From: Chamaelirium japonicum
Lineage: Eukaryota; Streptophyta; Magnoliopsida; Liliales; Melanthiaceae
DNA length: 64,000 nucleotides
Reading direction: 5' to 3'
Assembly: GCA_947650365.1 (NCBI GenBank)
Contig: OX393554.1
Span: forward strand, 36,117,137-36,181,136
Below are positions 1 to 10,830 of this stretch, in pieces. Position 1 is the stretch's first letter. Each line of letters starts with the position of its first letter. The translations under genes and the position numbers were made by a program. The notes below the pieces were generated by a model that was not told where the DNA came from, did no database searches, and saw nothing but the letters and a program-made list of their open reading frames with translations.

Positions 1-160
1 CCGAACCTGCTAAGTAGCAAAAAATGAGAAAAACATGAAATCTACATGTACAAAATTTGAATTAGCATGCTGTTGTCTTTTTTTAACCAAAGTTTTCATC
101 CCTTACAATTATAAACATGGCTGCATCTGTATCTCTGTAACATCGCTTCCTGAGTTGCAG
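1..160 (+). other. intron of the MurC-like gene (partial)
   Basis: The sequence is AT-rich and ends in a pyrimidine-rich stretch and the acceptor TTGCAG immediately before the first recognisable MurC-like codon at 161. Earlier exons must lie to the left of the window. Nothing else is recognisable here. Confidence 0.6.
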
Positions 161-3100
161 GTTATTGCTACAATCGCAACGTTGTTTGATGGAAGAGAGG
201 ATATGCATGATATAATCAGCTCTGTGAAGTACCCCTTGAGTAAATTCAAAGGTGTTTCCAGACGATTCCAGTTGATTGGTAAGGTACAAGGATGCCTTAT
301 ATATGATGACTATGCTCATCATCCAACGGAAGTTCGTGCTGCCCTTCAAGCTGCGAGACAGAAATTTCCATCTCAGGCATTATGGGTGGTATTTCAACCG
401 CACACATTCAGGTTCCCTCTTCTATATGGCATGATATTTGGTATACTGATTTTTATTTTATTTTATTATTTTATATTTTTTCGCTGCTTCCTGGTTCTAT
501 GAAATTAAATTGCTTAACCATCAAGGTAGAGCTCTGCCAGCTTATTGTAGACTGGAGGCTCCAAGAGGAACCTGAACCCCCTCGGGGGAGGTACTCAGCT
601 TCAGTCCCTCGTTCCTTCTGGGCTAAAGCCATTCTTATTTATGTCAATCTCATCAATATTACTCCTCCATCTGTTCTCTCCGGTGTTCTCCTTTTGTGAG
701 ATTGTACTCGTTTTCTTGTGACTACAGTATGCTCCGCACCTCGGATGTACTTGTTTTGTTCTTCTTCCACCTCATGAAGAGAATAAGCTTTCGTCGCGAT
801 CTGTTAGGTGTTTTCTTCTTGGGCTGGTCTACTTAACCACCAACTAGTTTTTTAGATTTCTTGGCATGCCCCTCTCATATGAAGTTGCCTTAGTGAGGCT
901 TTACACACCAATGTTAAGAGGGTTACAGCCATGTTGATAGTTGGTTGGAAAATTCTTGTCGGTCTTCGACATGGATGATGATGCCATTCGGGTTCCTCTT
1001 ATAATTGAATAGACCATTAGAGTTTTGGTATCTATTATTTGGTTTATCATTGCATTGTGCTTGAACGTGTGTGTTTTTGTAGCCGTCTAGCTGTATTGAT
1101 GAAGGATTTTTCTTTTGCCTTCACCGATGCAGATTATGTAATAGTGACCGAGGTAATTTGGGGATCTCACTTCTTCCTCCATTTTATTTATCTTTGCAAA
1201 CAGTCTCCATACATATGCTAATAGTGGATATTAATTCCAGATTTATGCTGCTAGAGAAATTAATGATTGGAACACAGACGGTAGAGACCTAGCGACTTCT
1301 ATCAGCGGTTCATCAGCTAAATACATTCCTAAAATGGTACACAAATGCAATTCAATCGTTAGCAAGAGTTTTTTTTTTTTGAGCACCCCACAACGTCTCA
1401 TCTGTGGGAGGGTTAAGGGCCTAAGGCAGCCCCCTACCAGTTATTAATTTGATGCAAGCGGTAATTGATCCCAAGTCTCGGGTACCAACCCCCCGAGACT
1501 TTACCAACTCACCTAGCTGGCACTTACAAGACTTATTGTGCATGTTAATGTATAGATATGGGTCGGGTTACATGTACAGTCGGGTCGGGTTGTATGGTCA
1601 TACATGTACATATATATTGGGCTTGAGTCCCTCAATAGAGAGTATTCCATTTCTCTCCAAACCCTAGCCGTCATCTCCTAACATGGTATCAGAGCTCTAG
1701 GGTTCTCCCATGCGGCGACGACGACGACGGTCTCCCCCTCCGACAGCCCCTCCCCTCCGGCCTCCCTTCACTCGATCGGCAGCCCCCCCGCCCCTCCTCC
1801 TTACCCACCCGGCAGCCCTGCCCCCTCCCTCCACCCCCCCGACCCCCCTCCTCCACCCGCCCGACCCCCCTCCTTCACCCGCCCGAGCCCCTCCGCCCCC
1901 TCCCTTCACCCGCCCGACCCCCCTCATCCACCCGACCACCCCCCCGGCCCCTCTCCTCCACTCGCCCGGCCCCCCTCCTCCGCCCAACAGCCCCCCGGCC
2001 CCCCTCCAGCGACCCGCCCGAGCCCCGACAGCCCCCCGCCCCCTCCCTCCACCCGACCAGCCCCCCCGGCCCCCCTCTTCCACCCGCCCGGCCCCACTCC
2101 TCCGCCCGACAGCCCCCCAGCCCCCCTTCTCCACCCCCCCGACCCCCCTCCTCCACCTCCCGAGCCCCTTCCTCCACCCGATCGGCCCCCCCACCCCTTC
2201 CCTCAGCCCACCCGCCCCCTTCCCTTCGCCCGATAACCTCTCCCGGTTCCCCCCTCTGTTGAGCCTCCTCCATGGCATCTCCTGCCGTGCCGTCCGTCGT
2301 TGCGATCTCTCCACCGCTGAAGGCGGTCGCCTTTCAGTTGTCATCGACCAGCGACTGGCCTGATTGGTCACTCACCGTCGAGGCCGTGCTCTCCAGTCGT
2401 GATCTGTGGGGTCACATCACCGGCGATGATCCTCCTCCAGCTGTCCTCTCCGGCTCCTCTGTCACCAGCAGTGCCGCATCCTCTGCTACGACTGCTACTG
2501 TCCCGACTACTCCCACAGCAGCCACGGCTGCTGCTCTCACGTGGCGACGTCACGATCAGGCCATCCGGGCCTATCTCCTGGACTATGTTGCTCGTCCGCT
2601 CCTTGCTCCCATCGGCCACCTTCCTACAGCGCGCGCGATGTGGGAGTATCTCCGGGACCGGTTTCTCCCGCGCAGCGGCGCACGCCGGCATCAGCTTATT
2701 TGTGACTCGCAGTCTGCACGTCAGGGGAAGCGCACGATTCAGGACTTCTTCAGCCTGATGAGTGCATACAGGCATGAGCTGGACTCCCTGATCCCGGAGT
2801 GGTGTGCTTGCCCCCGCTCTCGGGATTTTCAGCGCTACCTCGATGAGGGTCACTTGCACCAGTTCCTGGCAGCGCTTCGGCCGGACTTTGCTCTCATCGC
2901 TGCTCAGCTCCTGCACCGTGAGCCACTCCCTCGGCTAGAGGATGCTCTACTCGCCTTGGTCGATGAGGAGACCCGCCTTCAGACTCAGGGCGCTCGTCCT
3001 CCTCCACTTGCTCCTAGCTCCGACATTGTCCTGGCGGCCGGGTTCTCCGATGAGGCTGTCTTCTGTCACTACTGCAAGAAGCCCGGACACATGAAGCGCG

Positions 3101-6100
3101 AAAGCCCTACACGTCCTCCACGCAACCCCCGCTGGGGTCCGGATAAGAGAGCCTCACGCTGGGATTCGGCTTCCCGCGATGATCGATGCGGCGGTCGAGG
3201 TGGACGGAGCCGTGGACGTGGTTCGTCCTCCTTCCGCCACTTTGGTGGTACAGCGGCTACTGTAGAGGCCTCGACGCTCCCCACTGCTACCACAGCACCT
3301 TCTCAGTCTGAGCCGGACCGTCTTCAGCGCCTCGAGGAGCTCCTTCTTCGCCACCTAGCCTCCACCGGCTCCGCGACTGCTCACGGCATGTTTGCCACCT
3401 CTGGTACTACTGCTCTATGGATCTTCGATTCGGGTGCTTCCTGTCACCTCACCTTTGACTCCACTGTCCTTACTGACTGTTCTCCCACTACCACCCACCA
3501 GGAGGTTCGCACTGCGGATGGGACTCTCATCCCTATTCCACAATGTGGATCCATCACTACTACCTCTGACCCTTCTGGTCGCCTAACCCTACCCTATGTC
3601 CATCATGCCCCCCGTCTTAACATTAATCTGATCTCTATCAGTTCTCTTTGCGACTCTGGCCTGACTGTCACCTTCACCCCTTCTGTTTGTGTTGTGCAGG
3701 ATTCGCGGACGGGTCAGAGGATTGGGCTGGGCCGTAGAGCAGGACTTTACCAGCTGGACCATCTACATGTGTCTTCCGTTCCTGTTGTGTCTGTCATGTC
3801 TGTTGCCTCTGATGCCGACCTGTGGCACAGAAGGTTAGGTCATATATCGAGTGATCGACTCAAAAGCGTATTCCGTTCGGGCGCTTTGGGTCGAGCGTCC
3901 TTCTCCCCCCTCTCTGTTTGTACGGGTTGTAGACTGGCAGAGCATCTAGCTCTTCCATTCTCTGCTAGTGCTTCCCAATCTGATGCTTTATTTGATTTAG
4001 TACATTCGGACATTTGGGGTCCTGCTCCTATTGCATCTATTTCGGGTTTCATGTATTATGTGTGTTTTATCGATGACTACTCTAGGTGCACTTGGGTTTA
4101 TCTTATGCATCATCGGTCTGAAGTCCCTCACATCTTTAGGAGATTCACCACTATGATACACACTCAGTTTGGTCGGCGCATTAAGACCTTTCGGTCTGAT
4201 TGTGCCAAGGAGTATCTCTCCTCTGAGATGCGTGAGATTCTTCAGTCTCACGGCACTCTTCACCAGCAGTCCTGTCCCCACACCCATGAGCAGAACGGCG
4301 TTGCCGAACGCAAGCATCGTCATGTCCTTGAGACCGCACGAGCCTTGCTTCTCTCTGCGTCTGTTCCTTACTCCTACTGGGCTGAAGCTGTCATGACAGC
4401 TGTCCACCTCATCAATATCACTCCGTCGTCTGCTCTATCCGGTGCCACCCCATATGAGCGCCTCCACTCCAGCCCACCTGACTACTCTCTTCTTCGCACG
4501 TTTGGCTGCACGTGCTTTGTTCTTCTTCCTCCCCATGAGCGCACCAAACTCGCTGCGAGGTCTGTTAGGTGTGTTCACTTGGGGCTCAGTCGGGAGCACA
4601 AGGGGCATCGTTGTTACGATCCCTTGGCTCGCTGATCCGTGTCTCCCGTCACGTTTCCTTTGTTGAGGATGTCTCGTACTTCTCCCCTGAGTCTCGGGAT
4701 CTTTCCTTGCCTCCTGCTTCACCCTCCTCGCCTTCATCACATCTCCACATCCCCGTTCTACCCCTGTTTTCTGTTGCCCCATCCATGCCTACTCCACCTC
4801 CATCTTCCCCGCCACCTCCACCACCACCACCACCACCACCACCACCTTCTCCGTTTCCCTCTCCACCTCCACCACCACCTGTTACTCGTGTCTATGTTCG
4901 TCAGTCTGCAGCTCCTCCAGAGTCGGTTCACACTGGTACTCCCTCGCCTGATGCTGCTGCCCCCTCCTCCCCCCTCGTGGATCCTGCTCCTGTTCGGCGC
5001 TACCCAGCGCGCGAACATCACCCTCCTGACAGATATGACTACTCTCCGGACAGGTCTTTCCCTCTGACTCTCCTGACTCCTCTGGCTACTCTGCCATTGC
5101 CTCCTATTCGCCATCTTATTAGGCTTTTCTTAGTGCTCTACACACCCACCGGGAGCCCCAATCGTACCGTGAGGCAGCTTTACATCCAGAGTGGCGGCAT
5201 GCTATGTCAGTTGAGCTTGAGGCTTTTCAGCGGACCCAGACATGGGAGTTGGTGCCCTGTCCCTCAGGTGTGGTGCCTGTTAGCTGCAAGTGGATATTCA
5301 AGGTCAAGACTCGACCTGATGGATCCATTGAGCGGCACAAGGCCCGCCTCGTTGCTCGTGGCTTCTCCCAGGAGTATGGAATTGATTACGAGGAGACGTT
5401 TGCTCCAGTTACTCGGATGACTACTGTGCGCACCCTCTTAGCTGTGGCAGCTGCTCGAGGGTGGCCTCTCCACCAGATGGATGTCACCAATGCGTTCCTC
5501 CACGGTGACCTCTCCGAGGAAGTCTACATGGCTCCTCCAGGCGTTTCAGTTTCTCCAGGGCACGTGTGTCGCTTGCACCGAGCCATCTATGGGCTCAAGC
5601 AGGCCCCTCGTGCCTGGTTTGAGCGATTCCGCAGTGCAGTCCTGGCCGTCGGGTTTGTTGAGCGCCACTCCGACTATGCCCTGTTCACTCGCTCCTCCAG
5701 TCAGGGTATTGCAGTTCTTCTTCTCTATGTGGATGATATGATCATCACCGGGGATGACAGTGCCACCATAGCATCCTTTTAGTGTCACCTCCAGAGTCAG
5801 TTTGAGATGAAAGATCTGGGCTTTCTTCGCTACTTTTTGGGCATCGAGATTGCCCGGTCAGCTCGTGGTCTGTTGGTCTCCCAGCAAAAGTACATCTCCG
5901 ACATCTTTGCTGATGCTGCTCTTACTGACTCTCGCACCGCTGACACACCCATAGAGCTTAATTTGAAGCTTCTAGCTACAGATGGTGAGCCGCTCCAGGA
6001 TGTCTCCCGCTACCAGAGGCCGGTTGGGATGCTCGTCTACCTCACTATGACCCGGCCAGACATTGCCCATACTGTTGGCATTGTCAGTCAGTTTGTTCAG

Positions 6101-7166
6101 GCTCCACGTTCAGTTCACTATGCAGCTGTCCTTCGGATTATCCGCTACCTCCGAGGCACCGTCACCCGTTCACTACTGTTTCCCTCCACCTCTCCGTTGG
6201 TGCTGCGTGCCTACTTCGATGCAGATTGGGCAGAAAATGTAGCTACTCGCCGCTCTACTACTGGATACTGTGTGTTTCTTGGTGATTCTCTTATTTCGTG
6301 GCGCAGCAAGAAACATGAGTCTGTTGCTCGCTCCAGCACCGAAGCCGAATACAGAGCTATGGCTTCCACCACCGCAGAGATTGTCTGGCTTCGCTGGCTT
6401 CTGCTCGACTTGGGAGTTGTGATATCCGGGTCCACGCCTCTCTTCTGTGACAACCGGAGTGCTATTCAGATTGCTAGCAACCCGGTCTTCCACGAGCGCA
6501 CAAAACACATTGAGGTTGATTGTCACTACGTTCGCCAATAGTTTCTCGACCATACCATCTCCTTGCTATTCATTCTATCATCGGAGCAGACTGCTGATTT
6601 TCTGACGAAGCCCCTTACGATTGCTCGCTTTCGGCATTTTATCGGCAAACTCTCGGTTCATGATCCATCGTGAGTTTGAGGGGGAGTGTTCATGTATAGA
6701 TATGGGTCGGGTTACATGTACAGTCGGGTCGGGTTGTATGGTCATACATGTACATATATATTGGGCTTGAGTCCCTCAATAGAGAGTATTCCATTTCTCT
6801 CCAAACCCTAGCCGTCATCTCCTAACAGTGCCTATATCAATCAATCAAGTGTAAGATATTTTATTTCTCAAATACCATAATTGTTTGTTTTGATTTTCTT
6901 TCTGTGTTTAATGGAAGTAAGTTTGATCAGGAGGATGTGATCGATAAGTTGGTGCTTGAGATGCTCTTAAATGGAAATCAAGAAATGATCATCCTTACAC
7001 TTGGCGCCGGTACTTGAATCCGATCTGTTAGAAAAGTTTGTTCTCTTGATATGATGTCACTCCTAGGATTTATAATCGCCGATACTATCTTATTTGTTGA
7101 GGTGATATAACGACCCTTGGACCGAAGCTGCTCAGAAGACTGCAAGCCATCGAATCTCTTACATGA
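161..7166 (+). CDS. MurC-like UDP-N-acetylmuramate--L-alanine ligase homologue, 3' part, five exons
   Basis: The exons join in frame as 161-411, 1083-1152, 1241-1336, 6931-7009 and 7102-7166 (561 nt, 186 codons plus TGA). All introns are GT-AG. The product matches the C-terminal half of bacterial-type MurC: DDYAHHPTEVRAAL (end of the central domain), then WVVFQPHTFSR spanning the first splice, IYAAREINDW, DLATSISG and the C-terminal LTLGAGDITTLG. In bacteria MurC adds L-Ala to UDP-MurNAc in peptidoglycan synthesis. Plant Mur homologues are usually plastid proteins, and the targeting peptide and ATP-binding P-loop would lie upstream of the window. The intron at 1337-6930 contains a whole Copia element, and the intron at 412-1082 contains a Copia integrase scrap. 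The coding sequence shows no stop or frameshift, so the gene may still work if the 5.6-kb intron is spliced. The exon boundaries are my inference from protein continuity and splice sites. Confidence 0.85.
515..905 (+). pseudogene. Copia integrase C-terminal fragment in a MurC-like intron
   Basis: The reading at 600-697 gives VPRSFWAKAIL and NLINITPPSVLSG. After a stop the same frame gives GCTCFVLLPPHEENKL and RSVRC up to about 830. These match the integrase C-terminal end of the two Copia elements elsewhere in the window (4360-4600 and 24740-24960). The fragment has no LTRs and several stops. A weak match to the stretch before the reverse transcriptase runs to about 905. It is an old truncated insertion in the intron, in the same orientation as the gene. 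Confidence 0.7.
1543..1683 (+). repeat. 5' LTR of Copia no. 1
   Basis: The 141-bp repeat is identical to 6687-6827 except for one base near its start. It contains tandem GGGTCGGGTT-like motifs and the palindrome-like ACATGTAC. Confidence 0.95.
1684..1698 (+). promoter_or_regulatory. primer-binding site of Copia no. 1 (initiator Met-tRNA)
   Basis: TGGTATCAGAGC directly follows the LTR. This is the standard plant Copia primer-binding site, complementary to the 3' end of initiator Met-tRNA. Confidence 0.92.
1729..2265 (+). repeat. C-rich low-complexity leader of Copia no. 1
   Basis: About 530 bp consists of short degenerate units such as CCTCCACCCGCCCGACCCCC. It lies between the primer-binding site and the gag start. 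Its composition leaves both strands open, which produces spurious proline-rich and glycine-rich ORFs. Confidence 0.85.
2272..6673 (+). pseudogene. gag-pol of Copia no. 1, broken
   Basis: Gag starts at ATG 2272 and has a UBN2-like capsid region. The zinc knuckle at about 3064-3105 reads CHYCKKPGHMKRES, with the last Cys replaced by Ser. The protease motif is WIFDSGASCH (about 3418). The integrase has HSDIWGP (about 4005), FRSDCAKEY (about 4190) and EQNGVAERKHRH (about 4288), so its DDE residues are present. The reverse transcriptase has YVDDMIITGDD (about 5729). RNase H has FDADWAEN and SSTEAEYRAM. The frame shifts near 4630 and again between about 5055 and 5120, and there are stops at 5780-5782 and 6539-6541. 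The element cannot make a complete polyprotein, although its LTRs are almost identical. Confidence 0.92.
6672..6686 (+). promoter_or_regulatory. polypurine tract of Copia no. 1
   Basis: The purine-rich GAGTTTGAGGGGGAG lies immediately upstream of the 3' LTR, where plus-strand DNA synthesis is primed. Confidence 0.85.
6687..6827 (+). repeat. 3' LTR of Copia no. 1
   Basis: The 141-bp repeat matches 1543-1683 with one mismatch and ends in CCTAACA. It is followed by the degenerate target duplication GTGCC. Confidence 0.95.
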
Positions 7167-7640
7167 TAATGGTATGTACTCGCAGATCTTCCTTCAAATT
7201 CCTTTCACATTTACCGTACGCGGTTTCCATGGCACGAACAAATGGCGACTTGGAGGCATTTGTTTGTCCGGAACGAGGGACGATCAATTTTGACACTGAA
7301 GAGTTTCTGACTTATTGCGTCGATAGTTTTTGTCATTGATTTTGTTCCTTTTAATTACTTTCTTCTCTCAATCAGGCGTGGAACTCTTACTTGGGCAAGA
7401 CTCGAGAGGGAGTCGGGGCGACAGTTCGGTTCCTGCTACATCCGCACTTTCCACCGATCCACACGTAACACTCTTCTATTCTGAGCTAGTAGAACTCTGG
7501 GGTTTCGATCGTGCGGTTCTTCCGAAATAAACGGGCAGTAATGGCTTCTATTAATTTCCTCGCAAGTTTAGTTTTCTTTTTGGCGAAAGGAAAATAGGTT
7601 ATGTAAAGCTATCCAGGCTCTGGGCACCGGATAGATGCTA
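7167..7640 (+). other. presumed 3' untranslated region of the MurC-like gene
   Basis: No recognisable coding sequence follows the TGA at 7164-7166. An AATAAA at 7526-7531 could serve as a polyadenylation signal. A GT...AG pair (7174 to 7375) could form a 3'-UTR intron, but there is no protein evidence for it. Confidence 0.4.
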
Positions 7641-7710
7641 ATGATTTATCAGGTTTTTTTTTTTTGGGTACATAGCTGGGGTCCTAGCTAGACCCAAGAG
7701 CATTTTTGCT

Positions 7711-7876
7711 ACCCGATTGATTTGCCGCACTTGCTTATGGCCCAATCAATGTCTGCCACGTCGTCCAAAAGCAAGAGCATAATGAAGACTACACTTGCTA
7801 CTAGACGTCACTTGGCCATTATACCCTTTCTTTTGAACGACGTGACAGACATTGATTGGACCGTAAGCAATCGGGT
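7711..7876. repeat. inverted-repeat element (MITE-like)
   Basis: The arm at 7711-7771 and the arm at 7830-7876 are reverse complements over most of their length (for example CAATCAATGTCTGCCACGTC against GACGTGACAGACATTGATTG). One arm has lost about 13 bp. The spacer is about 58 bp. No clean target duplication was found, so the superfamily is not assigned. Confidence 0.75.
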
Positions 7877-7969
7877 GCTACACAACCATTGGAGCCTAAC
7901 AGCCAACCATGACGTCGCACACACGAGCACAGATACGACAAGCCGGAGAAAGGCACACCCAAACACTCA

Positions 7970-8820
7970 GAGCATCTCTAGCAGGCTAGCTATTTATTCA
8001 CCTTGGCCTTTTTAGCTAGGGAGCATCAAAAAAACTACTCCAGCAGGCTTACTACTAGCTAGGGGTGTGCATCGGTTCGAAACCGACCTATTTAGGCAAG
8101 ACCCAAACTGATCCAACCTTGGTCGGTTTTGAGGATTTTCAATCCGATCCAAACCGAACTAAGATTGGAATCCAATCCAATTAAAGTCGGTTTAGGCTTT
8201 GGACCATGTTCTTATTGGGCGCCCCCCCTTCTATGAGAACCTAGTTCAAAGTTAAAAGATAATAATTGTTATAAAATCATTAGGCCTAAATAAGATTTTT
8301 AACTGATTTTGAGTCATCCTATAGTATTGTAATGGTTGTTGGTAGCAAGGGTATATGAGGACATATGGTATATTTAATTATATATATATGGGTTCGGTTT
8401 AGATCGGTTTTGAATTTACAAATCCGTCAACCGATCCAATCATGTTGGTTTTTTAAAAACCCAATATGATCCGATCCATTGAGTGTGTCAAAACCGATCA
8501 AAATTGGTCGGTTTGGTTTGGATCCTACACACCCCTACTACTAGCCGAGCCAAAATGGATGAGGTCTTTTTGACTTGCTATTGTTGGTTAGTGGGAGGGG
8601 GCTCGCTATGAGCTGGTCCATTGTCCATATCATCTAATACATAAAGGGGCGGGGATAGGATTTGAATGCAATGGCTCGGTTTCACCTCATTTGGTCTTTT
8701 GGCTAGATAGAATAGATAGGCCGCTGGAGTTGGAATCCAATATGGCTATCTATTCTAGAAAAATTGTCATTTCTCTTTACTTTTGACTAGCTACAATAGA
8801 CGGGCTGCGGAAATGTTCTC
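7970..8820. mobile_element. possible PIF/Harbinger-like MITE, interrupted by a hAT-like MITE
   Basis: The left end GAGCATCTCTAGCAGGCT resembles the common plant GAGCATCTCCAACAG terminus. The right end reads, in reverse complement, GAGAACATTTCCGCAGCC. Without the inserted 478-bp element it would be about 365 bp long. A TWA target duplication is not visible, so the call is tentative. Confidence 0.4.
8060..8537. mobile_element. hAT-like MITE (TAGGGGTG family), 478 bp
   Basis: The termini are TAGGGGTGTG and CACACCCCTA, flanked by a perfect 8-bp target duplication CTACTAGC (8052-8059 and 8538-8545). An 8-bp duplication and TAGGG-type ends are characteristic of hAT elements. The interior is rich in GGTTCGG/CCGAACC-like motifs and has no transposase ORF. 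Copies of the same type lie at 20311-20385 and 21439-22126. Confidence 0.9.
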
Positions 8821-8870
8821 ACCCTCCGTCCATTCGGAGAGTTCCAAACTCGCCTAACTTCAATCGACTA

Positions 8871-9061
8871 GAGGGAAATTTTCCGTGCATCCTACATACC
8901 ATATAATTGCGGAGCCCAATGTGATTCAAGAGACACGGGGTAGCGGGCTCAGCACATGGGGGTAATGGCCCCCTAGCACTCAGAGCGTGATGATAGGCTC
9001 TTGGGGGGCAGTGGGCCCCGTGGTTGTATGGTACACTGGATGTTCCGAGTATTTTCCCCTC
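8871..9061. mobile_element. small inverted-repeat element, 191 bp
   Basis: The ends GAGGGAAATTTTCCGTGCATCC and, in reverse complement, GAGGGGAAAATACTCGGAACATCC align over about 50 bp each. The flanks GACTA (8866-8870) and GACTA (9062-9066) form a 5-bp target duplication. It is a non-coding MITE-like element whose superfamily is uncertain. Confidence 0.75.
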
Positions 9062-9274
9062 GACTAGGACTAGAAACGGCCTCTCTATTCGCTCTTTTTG
9101 TAGGAGCTAGCTACTTCAATACAACATGACACCTATCATACGTGGCATATGGGTACTCACCACATGATGATCCAGTGAATGACCTGTGACATTTGTCACT
9201 ATGACCACAATGTTATCAAATTCACATCGACAAGAAGCTATGGTAGAAGAATGAACAACTTGAAAAAGATAAAA

Positions 9275-9565
9275 GATTTACCGTAATAAACTATGTAATT
9301 GAAATAGGTCCAGCAGCTTATAAAATAACATATCATTTATCATAAAGTTGCCATTTAATTTATCATTTTGTCTAGTCGTGAAACCCTAATTCTAACCCTA
9401 CTTTTATACCCTAAATAGTGAACCAAACCTAGTTTTAACCCTAATTCTATATCCTAACCCTAAACCTAATCGAAATCACTATAGCAGTACAAAAATACTG
9501 TAGCAATCGAAAATCACTATAGCAACAGTGATGATAGTAAGTGCGGTGATTTATGCGGGAGAGTA
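9275..9565. repeat. degenerate telomere-like repeat, left copy
   Basis: Around 9375-9470 there are repeated AACCCTAA-like units mixed with TTCTATACCCTAAATAGTGAACC-like phrases. The downstream part (CACTATAGCAGTACAAAAATACTG and following) matches the end of the copy at 10255-10830. Only the CCCTAA core resembles the plant telomere repeat. Confidence 0.7.
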
Positions 9566-9796
9566 TCTCTTGGATATATTTGGTATTTTTGAAAAAAAAG
9601 TTAGCAAAGGATCTCTTAAGCCTGCAACTATTATACATGGACTTTGTCTTAATCTGAAATCATTTCGAGGATTGCATGTAAACTGAAACTATTGGCTAGA
9701 CTTAATGTAACTCAACATTGTTACAGTGGGTCTATAGCTAATAATGCCAAAAAATAGGGCGATATTGCATTATGTCCATTTAATAAGAGTCTATGT

Positions 9797-10218
9797 AAAA
9801 TTTTATTCAAACCCCATCAGTATGTTAATAGCCTCCATTTTTTCCCGTTTTCCACCTTTATGACAAGTATGGCTTCTCAAACCCCTTCCTCTTCCAATGC
9901 TGGTGCAAGATCGGATGTTTGGGACGAGGAGTTGGCCACCTCCTCCCCATTGCTGGTGCAAATTGGAGGTGGAGCGGTCCGAGGGGGGAGGAAGGTCGTG
10001 CCTCAATTCGCTCTCGTTGTAGATAGAGATAAGAAAATAGGGAAGAGGGGGGCCTCCTCCTTGCTGGTTAGTACTCCCCAAGAGAAGAAGAGGGTGGGAT
10101 CCCTCCTTCCCATTGCAGCTCGTATGAAGAGGATAGAGTTTGAGAAGGGTATATTTGTCATTAGGATGGACAATGGGGGCTATTTACAGAGTGATGGGGT
10201 ATGAATAAAATTTCCCTC
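9797..10218. mobile_element. inverted-repeat element between the two telomere-like repeats
   Basis: The left end (AATTTTATTCAAACCCCATCAG) and the right end in reverse complement (AATTTTATTCATACCCCATCAC) match for about 45 bp with few differences. The 345-bp ORF inside resembles no known protein and is probably incidental. No clear target duplication was found. Confidence 0.65.
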
Positions 10219-10254
10219 TATTAACTGTTGGTCCCGACACAACTAATATATCAT

Positions 10255-10830
10255 TAAAGATCCACTGTAAAAGAAGTAATTGCAATAGGTTTAAACAGTT
10301 TATAAAATCACACATATACCCTTCCATTTACTATATAGTAAAACATGTTTCATAACACGATTTTGAAACTTTTTGTCGTGTTGTGAAACCCTAACCCTAA
10401 CCCTTCTTCTATACCCTAAATAGTGAACCCTAAACCTAACCCAAACCCTAATTCTATACCTTAAATAGTGAACACTAATCCTAACCCTGTTTTTAGACCC
10501 CTAATAGTGAACCCTAACTCTAACCCTTCTTCTATACCCTAAATAGTGAACCCTAACCCAAACCCTAATTCTATACCCTAAATAGTGAACCCTAATCCTA
10601 AACCTAACCCTAACCTTGTTTTTATACCCCTAACAGTGAACCCTAACCCTAATTCTATACCCTAAATAGTGGACCCTAACCCTAACCCTAACCCTACTTT
10701 TATACCCCTAAAATGAACCATAACCTTAACCCTAACCCTAACCAAAATCATTGCAGCAGTTCAAAAACACTGTAGTAGCTCGAAATCACTATAGCAACAA
10801 TGACGATAGTAAGTACGATGATTTATGTGT
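10255..10830. repeat. degenerate telomere-like repeat, right copy
   Basis: From 10384 to 10745 there are at least six variants of ACCCTAAATAGTGAACCCTA plus runs of AACCCTAACCCTAA. The flanks on both sides match those of the copy at 9275-9565, so the pair is a dispersed duplication or a family repeat, not a random telomere patch. Confidence 0.75.

Larger units (their letters stand above)
1543..6827 (+). mobile_element. Ty1/Copia LTR retrotransposon no. 1, full length, defective
   Basis: Two 141-bp LTRs begin TGTT and end TAACA, and they differ at one base. They enclose a primer-binding site, a C-rich leader, gag-pol and a purine tract. The flanks are GTGCA (1538-1542) and GTGCC (6828-6832), a 5-bp target duplication with one mismatch. 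The element sits in the intron between 1336 and 6931 of the MurC-like gene, in the same orientation. Its gag and integrase resemble those of Copia no. 2, so the two are related families. Confidence 0.95.

Noticed and set aside
1710..2371. Long proline-rich (+) and glycine/arginine-rich (-) frames of 130-224 codons
   Set aside because: They come from the C-rich leader of Copia no. 1; both strands are open only because of composition.
7376..7471. Extra exon after a CAG acceptor (AWNSYLGKTREGVGATVRFL)
   Set aside because: The MurC-like gene already ends at 7166, and this peptide matches no protein I recognise. It may be 3'-UTR or chance.
9860..10204. 114-codon ORF
   Set aside because: It lies inside an inverted-repeat element, has no domain, and its mirror strand is also open.
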